A stretch of 64,000 bases of DNA, taken from NCBI RefSeq assembly GCF_031846185.1, contig NZ_JAVRIF010000002.1, forward strand, positions 310,001-374,000, written 5' to 3'. The stretch is from Thalassotalea_H castellviae. Lineage in GTDB: Bacteria; Pseudomonadota; Gammaproteobacteria; Enterobacterales; Alteromonadaceae. Below the pieces are notes generated by a model that was not told where the DNA came from, ran no database searches, and was given only the letters and a program-made list of their open reading frames with translations. The translations under genes and the position numbers were made by a program. Positions 1 through 8,447 of the stretch are shown piece by piece. Position 1 is the first letter of the stretch. Each line of letters starts with the position of its first letter.

Positions 1-653
1 CCAACATCACAAGTGCTTGCAGCACGTTGAGCATTAGTACATTGGTTCGTTAAACCGTTACCGTTAATGATGATTCCGCCCCAATCAGCGTATTGTGCAC
101 CATTACCTTCAAGATCATGACGATCATAAGCAAATGCAGAAGTAAAAGTGACTGGCTTAGCAGCAGTACCTACCGCTTGAATTTTCGCGCCACGTGCAAT
201 ACGAATAATCGCTTCACCCGATTTAAATGCTAATGTAGCACCAGGTTTAACCGTCATAGTAGGACCATTTACTGGCACTTCAAAACCTTCTGATTTACGG
301 CCATCAGCACCAATTAATAACGCATCTTCAAACACATGAATACCACCATTAGGTAATTCTTCAAACGTAAGGTTTGCTGTAATAGAGATGTTTTTGCTGG
401 CAAATGAGTCATTGTATAAACAATCTAAACCGTCAAAAGCACCTTCTACTGTACCGGCTTCAGTTTCATAACTTGTACATTCAACGGTTTCAGTTGCACC
501 ATTATCAACAGTATTATTTGAGTTATTGACACTGTTGTCAGTTGTTGAACTATTGTCATTTACTGTAGGGGTGATCTGAATATCGCCACCACAACCAACT
601 AATGTTAAAGCACATGCTATCGCGCTTACTTTGAATAGTGATTTCATTTGCAT
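1..653 (-). CDS. Secreted lipoprotein, N-terminal part (runs off window)
   Basis: The reading frame is open from an ATG at 653 to the window edge, giving about 217 residues of N-terminus. A GGAG sits 9 bases before the ATG; an in-frame ATG at 647 is the alternative start. The protein begins with a lipoprotein signal peptide (LTLVGC, then GGD), followed by a Ser/Thr/Asn-rich linker and a domain with repeating beta-strand patterns (PGATLAFKSGEAIIRIARGA and an AVGTAAKPVTF stretch), which resembles secreted right-handed beta-helix proteins. The gene lies just beyond pstS and has its own excellent PhoB-box-like sequence upstream, so it is probably expressed under phosphate starvation. I do not recognise a specific function; a role in phosphate scavenging at the cell surface is inference. 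Confidence 0.75.
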   Translation of the reverse strand, partial: MQMKSLFKVSAIACALTLVGCGGDIQITPTVNDNSSTTDNSVNNSNNTVDNGATETVECTSYETEAGTVEGAFDGLDCLYNDSFASKNISITANLTFEELPNGGIHVFEDALLIGADGRKSEGFEVPVNGPTMTVKPGATLAFKSGEAIIRIARGAKIQAVGTAAKPVTFTSAFAYDRHDLEGNGAQYADWGGIIINGNGLTNQCTNAQRAASTCDV

Positions 654-857
654 TTCTTTTTGCTCCGAAGATATATAGTTTTAAATGTGTTCAAACTGGC
701 TAAATGAAGATTTATCATGGTTTTCTCTCTTTGTTTTTTTTAGTAACAAAGACATCAAAAAAACTTCATTTAGACAGCTTGACTAAAAGTTGTAGCTATC
801 CTACTGGGGAAAAATGACAGAAATGTTTTAGAAATATGTAGTTTTTGTTGCTAAAGA

Positions 858-875
858 ATGACAGTAATATGACAA
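858..875 (-). promoter_or_regulatory. PhoB box upstream of the partial lipoprotein gene
   Basis: On the minus strand the site reads TTGTCATATTACTGTCAT, two 7-mers close to CTGTCAT with the 4-base spacer expected of a Pho box. A further CTGTCAT half-site lies at 814-820, exactly 44 bases (four 11-base steps) downstream, so it is in phase with the first two. It points toward the lipoprotein gene that starts at 653. Confidence 0.75.
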
Positions 876-918
876 GGCATACGCCTATTCTAAAATGATG
901 ATTTTTGTACAAGAATAC

Positions 919-948
919 AAAAAAAGGCCTAGAAAATGCTAGACCTTT
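919..948 (-). terminator. Rho-independent terminator of pstS
   Basis: On the minus strand a 10-base stem (AAAGGTCTAG with CTAGGCCTTT, one G-U or mismatch position) closes a 6-base loop and is followed by a T run. It lies 35 bases after the pstS stop. Confidence 0.8.
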
Positions 949-982
949 CAATGAGTTAATTAAACTTTAGTTAGTAAATAGT

Positions 983-1942
983 TTACAAACCTAACTTTTT
1001 ATATTCTTTTTGTACAACAGAGTTTGGCAATGGAATATAGCCATCTTTTTCAACTATTTTTTGTCCTGACTTAGATAAAACCATTTTCAAAAATTCTGCT
1101 TCCATCGGTGCTAAAGGCTTATTTGGGTGCTTGTTAACATACACATATAAAAAGCGAGATAATGGGTATTTTTTCGATACGGCATTCGCCATATTCGCTT
1201 CTACGAAGTTATCACCTTTCTTTGATAAAGGTAAAGCACGTACACCTGATGTTTGGTAACCAATGCCAGAATAGCCAATACCATTTAATGAAGCAGAAAC
1301 AGATTGCACAACTGATGCAGAACCAGGTTGTTCATTGACATTGTTTTTAAAGTCACCTTTACAAAGGGCTTTCTTTTTGAAGTAACCATAAGTACCAGAA
1401 ACTGAGTTACGACCGTAAAGCTGTATATCTTTACCTGTCCACTCACCAGAAAGACCTAAATCGCCCCAACGATCTACTTCTTTTAACGCACCACACTTAC
1501 GGTTGTTAGAAAAAATGGCGTCTACTTGGTCAATACGTAACCCTTTTAATGGATTATCTTTATGAACAAACACCGCTAATGCATCAATTGCAACACGAAC
1601 AGCAGTCGGCTTATAACCGTAGCGCTTTTCAAATGCTTCGATTTCACGAGACTTCATTTTACGACTCATTGGCCCTAAGTTTGATGTTGCTTCAGTTAAT
1701 GCTGGTGGAGCAGTAGAAGAACCGGCCGCTTGAATTTGTACATTAACGTTAGGGTAAGTACGTTTAAACTCTTCTGCCCAAAAGGTCATCATATTCGCTA
1801 AGGTATCAGAGCCAACTGATGACACATTACCTGAAACACCACTTACTTTTTTGTAAACAGGTAAATCTTTATCTACCGCGACAGATGAAAAACTCACCAT
1901 ACTTGCTAAACCAATGATGCCTAAGGCACGTTTGATACTCAT
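983..1942 (-). CDS. pstS: Phosphate-binding periplasmic protein PstS
   Basis: Substrate-binding protein of the high-affinity phosphate ABC transporter, acting in the periplasm. The 319-residue product begins with a signal peptide (MSIKRALGIIGLASMVSFSS, cleavage near AVA/D) and carries the PstS features GSDTLANMMTFWAEEF, AAGSSTAPPAL and GRNSVSGTYGYFK, which form the phosphate pocket. I chose ATG at 1942 because GGAG lies 9 bases upstream and the signal peptide starts there; a longer frame to 1984 would add 14 residues with no such site. The pstCAB permease genes are not adjacent, so this is an isolated pstS next to phoBR, an arrangement also known in Shewanella. A Pho box lies upstream at 2049-2066. 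Confidence 0.93.
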   Translation of the reverse strand: MSIKRALGIIGLASMVSFSSVAVDKDLPVYKKVSGVSGNVSSVGSDTLANMMTFWAEEFKRTYPNVNVQIQAAGSSTAPPALTEATSNLGPMSRKMKSREIEAFEKRYGYKPTAVRVAIDALAVFVHKDNPLKGLRIDQVDAIFSNNRKCGALKEVDRWGDLGLSGEWTGKDIQLYGRNSVSGTYGYFKKKALCKGDFKNNVNEQPGSASVVQSVSASLNGIGYSGIGYQTSGVRALPLSKKGDNFVEANMANAVSKKYPLSRFLYVYVNKHPNKPLAPMEAEFLKMVLSKSGQKIVEKDGYIPLPNSVVQKEYKKLGL

Positions 1943-2048
1943 AATTTTCTCCAATGAGACTTGTATACCAAATTGATTATTCAATGGTATAACCTTGTTA
2001 ATTTGTGAACACTATATAAAGCTAATATGACAATTATATTTAAGGTTT

Positions 2049-2066
2049 GTGACACTTATATGACAA
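2049..2066 (-). promoter_or_regulatory. PhoB box upstream of pstS
   Basis: The minus strand reads TTGTCATATAAGTGTCAC, 15 of 18 positions agreeing with the CTGTCATAWAWCTGTCAC consensus. A third TTGTCAT follows 33 bases downstream of the first (three 11-base turns), near 2026-2032, so PhoB could load on the same face of the helix. Confidence 0.85.
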
Positions 2067-2190
2067 AGGTAAAATAACTGTCATAAATTTGAAGTATTGT
2101 TACCTTTGATTGAAAAACCTTTGCTAGTCAGTATTTTTCAGTGAGGGAAACCATAAAAGGTGAAGAAATCGTTTAGATAGATAAAAGGAT

Positions 2191-3495
2191 TTAAGGGACT
2201 GTTCGAATACATTTAGGATCAAAGTAAATAATAAATTCACTCCCCATTCCCCATTTAGAATTAATTGAAAGTTCAGCATGATGATGATTCAAGACGTGCT
2301 TAACAATCGCTAACCCTAAACCTGACCCACCGGTGTCACGAGATCTCGATTTATCGACTCGAAAGAATCGTTCAGTAATTCTATTAACGTTTTCAGGGCG
2401 AATACCAGGGCCATCGTCTTTCACTGAAAATTTAGCTTTATTTCCATCCATTTGCCACGAGATATGAATATTGCCATTGGCTTGTGTATAACTAATTGCA
2501 TTGGATATTAAATTTAAACAGGCACTTTTAATTTCGTTATCAATGCCTTCTATCGCAAGGTGATCATCAATATTTGCTGTTATATGATGTTTTTTATCTT
2601 GATTAAGCCATTTACTGTCTTCAACTAAGGCACGAATCAACTTAGGCATATCAATTAACTGTTTATCATCTTCATCAATATTTATTTCTACCCGAGAAAG
2701 TATCAGTAACTGCTCAACTAAACGATCCATTCTCGATACTTGAGTATCCATGGTATTGAAGACTTTTTGCCAATAAGGATCTAACGCATGTTCCGTCATT
2801 TGTACCATTTCTACATAACCACGCACCACAGTCAGCGGCGTCTTTAATTCATGAGAAACATTAGCAACAAAATCACGACGCATTTCTTCAAGGCGATGCA
2901 CTTTACTGACATCTCTTGCAAGAAATAACACTTGCTCGCTGCCATAGGCCATTAAACGTAACTCTAAAACCAATTCAGCATTAATCGGTGAAGGGATATG
3001 ACAAGGGGATTCAAAATTTGCATCTTCTAGGTATTGGCTAAACTCTGGAAATCTTAATAAGTTATCAATTCGTTGACCAATATCGCCTGGCCAGCGAATA
3101 CCAAGTAAACGTTGTGCTTTTTTATTGCCCCATTCAATGGTTAAGTCATCTGACAAAACAAGCGCAGCATCAGGTAAAGCCTCAGCACCATCTCTAAATT
3201 GTCGTATTTTTGCGTTCAGGATTTTTTGTTTTTTACGGTGCTTTTTAGTCTGTCGGTAAAGGCCATCGTATATTCTTCCCCACACACCTTGAGCAACCGG
3301 AGGTGAAATGGTTTTACTACGCCATAACCATTTAATTAACTTTAATAAATGGTGATAATGCCAAATAAGCATAGTAAGAGAGCTAAGGGCAATAAAGAGA
3401 AAGGTTTGGCCAAATAGAAAGCCAACAATAGCACTTAATACTAAGGTTATGATTAAACGACTTAGAATAGATCTAACCGATAAACGAAAATACAT
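2191..3495 (-). CDS. phoR: Phosphate-regulon sensor kinase PhoR
   Basis: Membrane sensor kinase that phosphorylates PhoB when phosphate is scarce. The 434 residues show two close N-terminal membrane segments (about 10-48), a basic stretch, a PAS domain (about 95-200), the dimerisation/phosphoacceptor domain with FVANVSHELKTPLTVV (His215), and a HATPase domain with the N box NLISNAISYT and G boxes DDGPGI and GGSGLGLAIVKH. Length and order match E. coli PhoR (431). It follows phoB by 11 bases on the same strand and is surely cotranscribed with it. The 250 bases after it hold the pstS promoter region. Confidence 0.95.
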   Translation of the reverse strand: MYFRLSVRSILSRLIITLVLSAIVGFLFGQTFLFIALSSLTMLIWHYHHLLKLIKWLWRSKTISPPVAQGVWGRIYDGLYRQTKKHRKKQKILNAKIRQFRDGAEALPDAALVLSDDLTIEWGNKKAQRLLGIRWPGDIGQRIDNLLRFPEFSQYLEDANFESPCHIPSPINAELVLELRLMAYGSEQVLFLARDVSKVHRLEEMRRDFVANVSHELKTPLTVVRGYVEMVQMTEHALDPYWQKVFNTMDTQVSRMDRLVEQLLILSRVEINIDEDDKQLIDMPKLIRALVEDSKWLNQDKKHHITANIDDHLAIEGIDNEIKSACLNLISNAISYTQANGNIHISWQMDGNKAKFSVKDDGPGIRPENVNRITERFFRVDKSRSRDTGGSGLGLAIVKHVLNHHHAELSINSKWGMGSEFIIYFDPKCIRTVP

Positions 3496-3506
3496 ATATT
3501 CGAACT

Positions 3507-4208
3507 TTATAGACTCATTTTTATTTTGCCAGAGAATCGATATCCTGAGCCACGTACCGTTTGAATGAAGTCTTCATGACCTTCTCCTGCAATCGCTTTT
3601 CGTAATCGACGAATGTGAACATCTACCGTTCTATCTTCAACATACACATTGGTACCCCAAACATTATCTAATAATTGTTCTCGACTATAAACTCTTTCTG
3701 TATGAGTCATAAAGAAATGTAAAAGTCTGAACTCTGTGGGCCCTAAATCTAATGCGCGTTCATTGATGGATACTCGATGAGCAACAGGGTCAAGCTTCAT
3801 GCCATGAAATTCAATCGCTTCTTCAAGTGCCGTTGGTGAAACTCGACGAATAACCGCTTTAATACGTGCGATTAATTCTTTCGGCGAAAATGGTTTCGTC
3901 ACATAATCGTCAACGCCGACATCAAAACCTTTTACTTTATCATCTTCATCCGCACGTGCGGTTAACATAATAATAGGAATTGAACGGGTGTATTCATTCT
4001 GTTTTAAGGTTTTTGCTAGCTTAACGCCAGTTCCACCAGGAAGCATCCAATCAAGTAAAATAAGATCTGGATAGGGTTCAACAATCTTTGACTTTGCCTC
4101 CTCATAGTCTTCTGCTTCAATGGTATTAAAACCATTTTGCTCTAACACAAAGGTGATCATTTCCCTGATCGGTGTTTCATCTTCCACAACTAAAATCTGT
4201 CTGTTCAT
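3507..4208 (-). CDS. phoB: Phosphate-regulon response regulator PhoB
   Basis: OmpR-family transcription activator of the Pho regulon. The 233-residue protein has a receiver domain with the acidic pocket E9/D10, phosphoacceptor Asp53 (LILLDWMLPGG) and Lys in VTKPF, then a winged-helix DNA-binding domain ending in VDVHIRRLRKAI and TVRGSGYRF. The start at ATG 4208 gives the canonical MNRQILVVEDE N-terminus and has AGGA about 10 bases upstream; an upstream in-frame codon would add ten residues. phoR follows immediately. A weaker Pho-box-like sequence lies about 46 bases upstream, consistent with autoregulation. Confidence 0.96.
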   Translation of the reverse strand: MNRQILVVEDETPIREMITFVLEQNGFNTIEAEDYEEAKSKIVEPYPDLILLDWMLPGGTGVKLAKTLKQNEYTRSIPIIMLTARADEDDKVKGFDVGVDDYVTKPFSPKELIARIKAVIRRVSPTALEEAIEFHGMKLDPVAHRVSINERALDLGPTEFRLLHFFMTHTERVYSREQLLDNVWGTNVYVEDRTVDVHIRRLRKAIAGEGHEDFIQTVRGSGYRFSGKIKMSL

Positions 4209-4253
4209 GTAAAAAATTTCCTGATGGTCTATCGACAACTGCTAATGAACATT

Positions 4254-4273
4254 GTGATAAGTTTTTGTGACAA
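4254..4273 (-). promoter_or_regulatory. Possible PhoB box upstream of phoB
   Basis: The minus strand reads TTGTCACAAAAACTTATCAC. The first half-site is good; the second is one base out of register and degenerate, so this is weaker than the boxes before pstS and the porin gene. Confidence 0.45.
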
Positions 4274-4331
4274 TTTTATTACACACTTGAAATTTTAGTT
4301 AATCATTCACTATCAAGTTACTTAAGGCAAG

Positions 4332-4355
4332 AAAAAAGCGACCTAAAGTCGCTTT
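4332..4355 (-). terminator. Terminator of the porin gene
   Basis: An 8-base stem (AAAGCGAC with GTCGCTTT) closes a 5-base loop, followed on the minus strand by six T. It begins 25 bases after the porin stop codon. Confidence 0.8.
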
Positions 4356-4379
4356 AATTACAGATATTAGAAAAAGAGA

Positions 4380-5306
4380 TTAAAACTTATACTCAATCCC
4401 AGCCCCTAAGTAGTCTTCATCAGCACCACTGTCCATATCAAATGTAGTATAAAAACCATATAGTTTGGTATTTTTAGCAAGTTTATAGTCAGCACCTAGA
4501 GTCACACCTGACTTATCATCACCGCCATCAAAATTCGCGGTTTGTAATTGCGCTTTTAATACCCAGCTATCGATAGAATATTTAGCTGAGGCAAGAAAAC
4601 CATCCATTTCTTTTCCAGAAGACACTTCTTCTTGAGTTTGTAACATTGCGCCTAAAGTAACCCCTGCTAACTTACCTTGAACCGTTGCACGAGTGACATC
4701 GTATCCTTTCATTTCAGAATCAAACGCTAAAGCAGCATACCATTGCGATTTTTTTAGTGCTGCATCACCGTAAGTAACAGCAAAAGAGGTAGCATCATCA
4801 CCATCTACGCTATCTTCAACGACATAAGTAACACCCACTTGAAAGTGATTAAAGCTCTTAGATTTATAAGTAATGGAATCAGACATACGGTTTTCACCTT
4901 TCCATAAACTTTTAATATCACCATTTAAATCACTAAATAAATCAACTTTTCCTTGAGACTGTTTTAACACAGTATCATTGTTTCCAAGCAATACTTGACC
5001 AAAATTTCCTTTTAAGCCAATGTACTGATTCCTATCTGTGATGCTGTCACCTTTCGCTGAATCACCATCTAGGTCAACTTGAAATTCAGCTTTATAAACG
5101 ACCGTTAAATCGTCTGACAATTCATGGGTGCCTTTAAAACCAATGCGAGAGGCATTACTTTTAACCTCAGTAAACGAACCTTCCCCTTCATCAGAAGATT
5201 GAACTGAAACATTGGCTTTACCATAAATAGTAACATCGGCAGCCAATGACGACACAGATAATGTGGCTAATAATGCTGTAGCCAAAGTGCTATATGAAAG
5301 TTTCAT
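4380..5306 (-). CDS. Gram-negative porin, phosphate-regulated
   Basis: Outer-membrane general porin of 308 residues. It has a signal peptide (MKLSYSTLATALLATLSVSSLAA), the typical porin start DVTIYGKANVSVQSS, a beta-barrel pattern of alternating residues, the GLKGNFGQVLLGN turn common to gamma/betaproteobacterial porins, and a C-terminal strand ending in F (AGIEYKF), the signal for the BAM complex. It stands upstream of phoB, as in the Shewanella phoBR-pstS neighbourhood, and has a near-consensus Pho box 58 bases before the start. It therefore probably serves anion or phosphate uptake during starvation; the substrate is inferred from the regulation, not from residues. Confidence 0.9.
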   Translation of the reverse strand: MKLSYSTLATALLATLSVSSLAADVTIYGKANVSVQSSDEGEGSFTEVKSNASRIGFKGTHELSDDLTVVYKAEFQVDLDGDSAKGDSITDRNQYIGLKGNFGQVLLGNNDTVLKQSQGKVDLFSDLNGDIKSLWKGENRMSDSITYKSKSFNHFQVGVTYVVEDSVDGDDATSFAVTYGDAALKKSQWYAALAFDSEMKGYDVTRATVQGKLAGVTLGAMLQTQEEVSSGKEMDGFLASAKYSIDSWVLKAQLQTANFDGGDDKSGVTLGADYKLAKNTKLYGFYTTFDMDSGADEDYLGAGIEYKF

Positions 5307-5363
5307 ATCTAAACCCTTAAAATTTGCTTAGTATTTATTTACCGCATATTGTGCCGACCAAAG

Positions 5364-5381
5364 ATGACACTTTTGTGACAA
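5364..5381 (-). promoter_or_regulatory. PhoB box upstream of the porin gene
   Basis: The minus strand reads TTGTCACAAAAGTGTCAT, two good 7-mers with a 4-base A-rich spacer. A second, weaker copy (ATGTCATAAAAGTGAAAT) occurs at 5438-5455. The rest of the 300-base gap between the porin and the divergent kinase gene shows only A+T-rich promoter-like sequence. Confidence 0.8.
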
Positions 5382-5606
5382 TATGTACGTTTTTTTACAG
5401 AAAAGTGAAATAATAGAGATATTTTTATGTCAGTGTTATTTCACTTTTATGACATATCAGCCATTTTTAATTTTTAAAAGTATAGTCTATAGTATGGAAA
5501 ACTAAGTCTTTTTTTACTAATTTTTGCCAAAAAAACAAAAAAACACTTTAATCATCTATCAAAAGCGCTATTATCAAATAATCAACGGGGCTATAAAGAA
5601 AATAAA

Positions 5607-7346
5607 ATGAAAGTAACTAGCATTTCTCGAAAGCTTTTAACTCGTGTATTGTCATTTTATTTTGTCTTAACCTTTTTAGTGACCTGTGTTCAAATTGGTG
5701 CTGAATATATCAATACCAAAAGTCATATCAATAGCGAATTACTCACCTTAGAAAAAACCTTTAGTAGTAGTTTAACTCGCGCCGTATGGGAGTTAAACAC
5801 GCAACAAGCTATCGACATTGCTGAAGGTTTAGTTGCGATCCCAATGATAAAAGGGATAAAAGTTACTGATGAAAACAATCAAATCATTACGCAATTAGGT
5901 GAGAATAGAACACAAGACGGCGACATTAAATTAGATAATAAAGAAAAAAGTTATTTTAATATAAGTTCATTATCTGAAGGGCTCTTTGGCTATAGTTTCC
6001 CACTGATTTTTGAGTTTTCTGGTCGTACTACCAAAGTCGGTACGGTGACATTGCTTTCGAGTAATCAGGTAATTTTTGATCGTATTGAAATCGGGATATA
6101 TTTCCTTATTGGCAACGCCATGGTGAAAACGGCCGCATTAGTCTTTTTATTTTCGATTGCCTTTTCACAACTATTAACCAACCCGCTTAATGAATTAACT
6201 GAACAAATTAACCAATTCGATATCGACGATCCAGAAGCATCCAAACTTCATATTGTCAATTATGAAAGAAACGAATTGAGTATTTTACAAAATGCCTATA
6301 ATAATCTTTTATCCGAATTATCCCGCTATAAAGAAGAGCTCGCCACTGCGCAAAGTGAGATTATTGACTCAAATAACAAACTCGATGAACAAAACTTAAT
6401 GTTAGAACAAGAAGTTGCGAAAAAAACCTCTTCATTAAGTACCACTATGTTAAAAATGGAAATGCAGCAAAGAGAGTTACTCGCTCAACAAGGGCAACTC
6501 AAAGCAGAAAATAGTCGAAGAAGCCAAACAGAAAAAACATTAACCAATACCAATGATGAACTTAAGAGTTCGATTCAAGAGCTTAGGAAAGCCCAAGAAA
6601 GATTATTAGATGCCGAAAAAATGGCGACACTTGGAACCTTATCTGCTGAGATTACTCATGAAATTAACACCCCAATTGGAGTAAGTATTACTTCAACGAG
6701 TTACTTATCTGATCTACTGACTAAACTTAATGATGAAATAGACAGTAATAAGTTAAGTAAGCGTGGCCTAGATGAATTTAGACAAAATGCTAATCAAAGC
6801 GTTGAATTATTAATTAATAATCTCAATCGAGCTTCCGATCTCATTAGTAGCTACAAACAAGTTGCCGTTGACCAAACGAGCGACAAGATCCGTCATATAA
6901 ATCTGGCAAAATATATCAATGAAATAATCAAATCATTACACCCTAAACTGAAAAAAACCAAGCATGAAATCAACATTGATTGTTCTGATACTATCGAAGT
7001 TTATTGTCATGCTGGCGCTATCTCGCAAATTTTTACTAACTTAATCATTAACTCAATTATTCACGGTTTTGAAGGTATTGAACAAGGTGAAATCAATATT
7101 AAAGTTGAGATGCAAAATGATGAAGTACAAATTACCTATGCTGATAACGGCTTAGGCATTCCAAAAGAATCTTTACCCTCATTATTTGACCCATTTTTTA
7201 CAACTAAATCAGGTAGAGGTGGTAGCGGTTTAGGCACACATATTGTTCAAAATTTAGTTACAGATACGTTAAACGGCACTATTGTTGCGAGTTCAGAAGA
7301 AAACCAAGGTTTAAGTTACCTCATTACCTTTAAAGATATGCGCTAA
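5607..7346 (+). CDS. Orphan sensor histidine kinase
   Basis: Membrane-bound histidine kinase of 579 residues; the signal is unknown. Residues about 10-30 form the first membrane helix, about 31-165 a periplasmic sensor domain, about 167-190 the second helix, then a HAMP-like linker and a long coiled coil (about 235-340, rich in E/Q/K). The phosphoacceptor motif is ITHEINTPIGVS with His351, a variant class in which Asn follows the E-I; the HATPase domain has NLIINSIIHGFE, DNGLGIP and GGSGLGTHIVQ. No response regulator gene adjoins it, so its partner lies elsewhere. It is divergent from the porin; whether Pho boxes in the shared gap influence it cannot be told. Confidence 0.85.
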   Translation: MKVTSISRKLLTRVLSFYFVLTFLVTCVQIGAEYINTKSHINSELLTLEKTFSSSLTRAVWELNTQQAIDIAEGLVAIPMIKGIKVTDENNQIITQLGENRTQDGDIKLDNKEKSYFNISSLSEGLFGYSFPLIFEFSGRTTKVGTVTLLSSNQVIFDRIEIGIYFLIGNAMVKTAALVFLFSIAFSQLLTNPLNELTEQINQFDIDDPEASKLHIVNYERNELSILQNAYNNLLSELSRYKEELATAQSEIIDSNNKLDEQNLMLEQEVAKKTSSLSTTMLKMEMQQRELLAQQGQLKAENSRRSQTEKTLTNTNDELKSSIQELRKAQERLLDAEKMATLGTLSAEITHEINTPIGVSITSTSYLSDLLTKLNDEIDSNKLSKRGLDEFRQNANQSVELLINNLNRASDLISSYKQVAVDQTSDKIRHINLAKYINEIIKSLHPKLKKTKHEINIDCSDTIEVYCHAGAISQIFTNLIINSIIHGFEGIEQGEINIKVEMQNDEVQITYADNGLGIPKESLPSLFDPFFTTKSGRGGSGLGTHIVQNLVTDTLNGTIVASSEENQGLSYLITFKDMR

Positions 7347-7450
7347 ACAAACCATTATCTCACCATGAAATGTATGACTCATTAAATGAATTAAGTTAAG
7401 ATAGTTTCCTTTTTGTTTACCGGCCTAAAAATGGCCGAAGGATAGCTTTA

Positions 7451-8371
7451 ATGTGGTTCAAAAACCTCTACTTTTTCGCCTTTACTCGCCCGTTTGAATG
7501 GTCAGAACAAGATCTCGAAAAACACCTTGGTGAGCATCTATTTACTCCTTGTGGTTCAACTGAAATGTCACATTTTGGTTGGGTAAATGCGCTTGGAAAA
7601 AATGGCAGCAGTACTGTCCACTCAGTCAATGGCAATCACTTATTGTGTGCAAGAAAAGAAGAGAAAATTTTACCAGCACCAGTAATTAAAGATATGCTTG
7701 AAGAAAAAATAGCCCTGTTAGAAACAGAGCAGTCGCGTAGTGCAACTAAAAAAGAAAAAGAACAATTTAAAGAAGATATTATTTTTGAATTATTACCGCG
7801 CGCTTTTTCTCGAGTGACAGACACTCATGCTTATATTAATCCTGAACACAATATTATTGTGATCAATACCAGTAGTAGAAGTAAAGCAGAAGACTTTCTT
7901 GCCTTGTTAAGAAAAGTCTTAGGCACCTTACCTGTTACGAGTGTATCTCCTGAAAAAGCACCCGATGAAATGATGACCGATTGGCTTACCGAGCATAACC
8001 TCGGTGATAATTTTCAATTAGGTTTAGAAGCTGAACTTCATGGTTTAGGTGATGATGGCGCCGTTGTCCGTGTTAAAAATCAAGAGCTTGATAGTGATGA
8101 AATTAAAGCGCATTTAGATGCCGAAAAGTTTGTTGTTAAGCTTGCTTTAGAATGGGATGATGCTATGTCGTGTATTTTATGTGACGATCTGGCAATAAAA
8201 CGCGTCAAGTTTTTTGATGTTATTCATGAACAAAATGAAGATATTGATAAAGATGACATAGTGGCTCGTCTAGATGCTGATTTTGCGTTAATGGCCGGTG
8301 AAATAAATCGTTTCATTCATGATTTATTAGCAGAATTTTCTGTCAAAACTACCGATTATTTAGAAGACTAA
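7451..8371 (+). CDS. rdgC: Recombination-associated protein RdgC
   Basis: RdgC is a nucleoid-associated DNA-binding ring protein that restrains RecA. The 306-residue product starts with the family signature MWFKNLYFFAFTRPF and continues with GWVNALG, matching E. coli RdgC (303 residues) in length and layout. The start has AGGA 8-9 bases upstream. A GGCC hairpin (7421-7437) sits just before this ribosome-binding site; it has no T run and may be part of the leader. The gene stands alone and ends in a strong terminator. Confidence 0.95.
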   Translation: MWFKNLYFFAFTRPFEWSEQDLEKHLGEHLFTPCGSTEMSHFGWVNALGKNGSSTVHSVNGNHLLCARKEEKILPAPVIKDMLEEKIALLETEQSRSATKKEKEQFKEDIIFELLPRAFSRVTDTHAYINPEHNIIVINTSSRSKAEDFLALLRKVLGTLPVTSVSPEKAPDEMMTDWLTEHNLGDNFQLGLEAELHGLGDDGAVVRVKNQELDSDEIKAHLDAEKFVVKLALEWDDAMSCILCDDLAIKRVKFFDVIHEQNEDIDKDDIVARLDADFALMAGEINRFIHDLLAEFSVKTTDYLED

Positions 8372-8389
8372 CCAATCATTAAACATCAA

Positions 8390-8414
8390 AAAGGCGCTTC
8401 ATCGGCGCCTTTTT
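8390..8414 (+). terminator. Terminator of rdgC
   Basis: Stem AAAGGCGC with GCGCCTTT, 7-base loop, followed by TTT and an A+T-rich tail. The HDOD gene converges from the other side and may share it. Confidence 0.85.
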
Positions 8415-8447
8415 ATTTATGTCAAAACGATTGTTCTCTAATATACT

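Noticed and set aside
7421..7437. GGCC hairpin as a terminator of the sensor kinase
   Set aside because: No T run follows; it lies directly before the rdgC ribosome-binding site and is more likely part of that leader.
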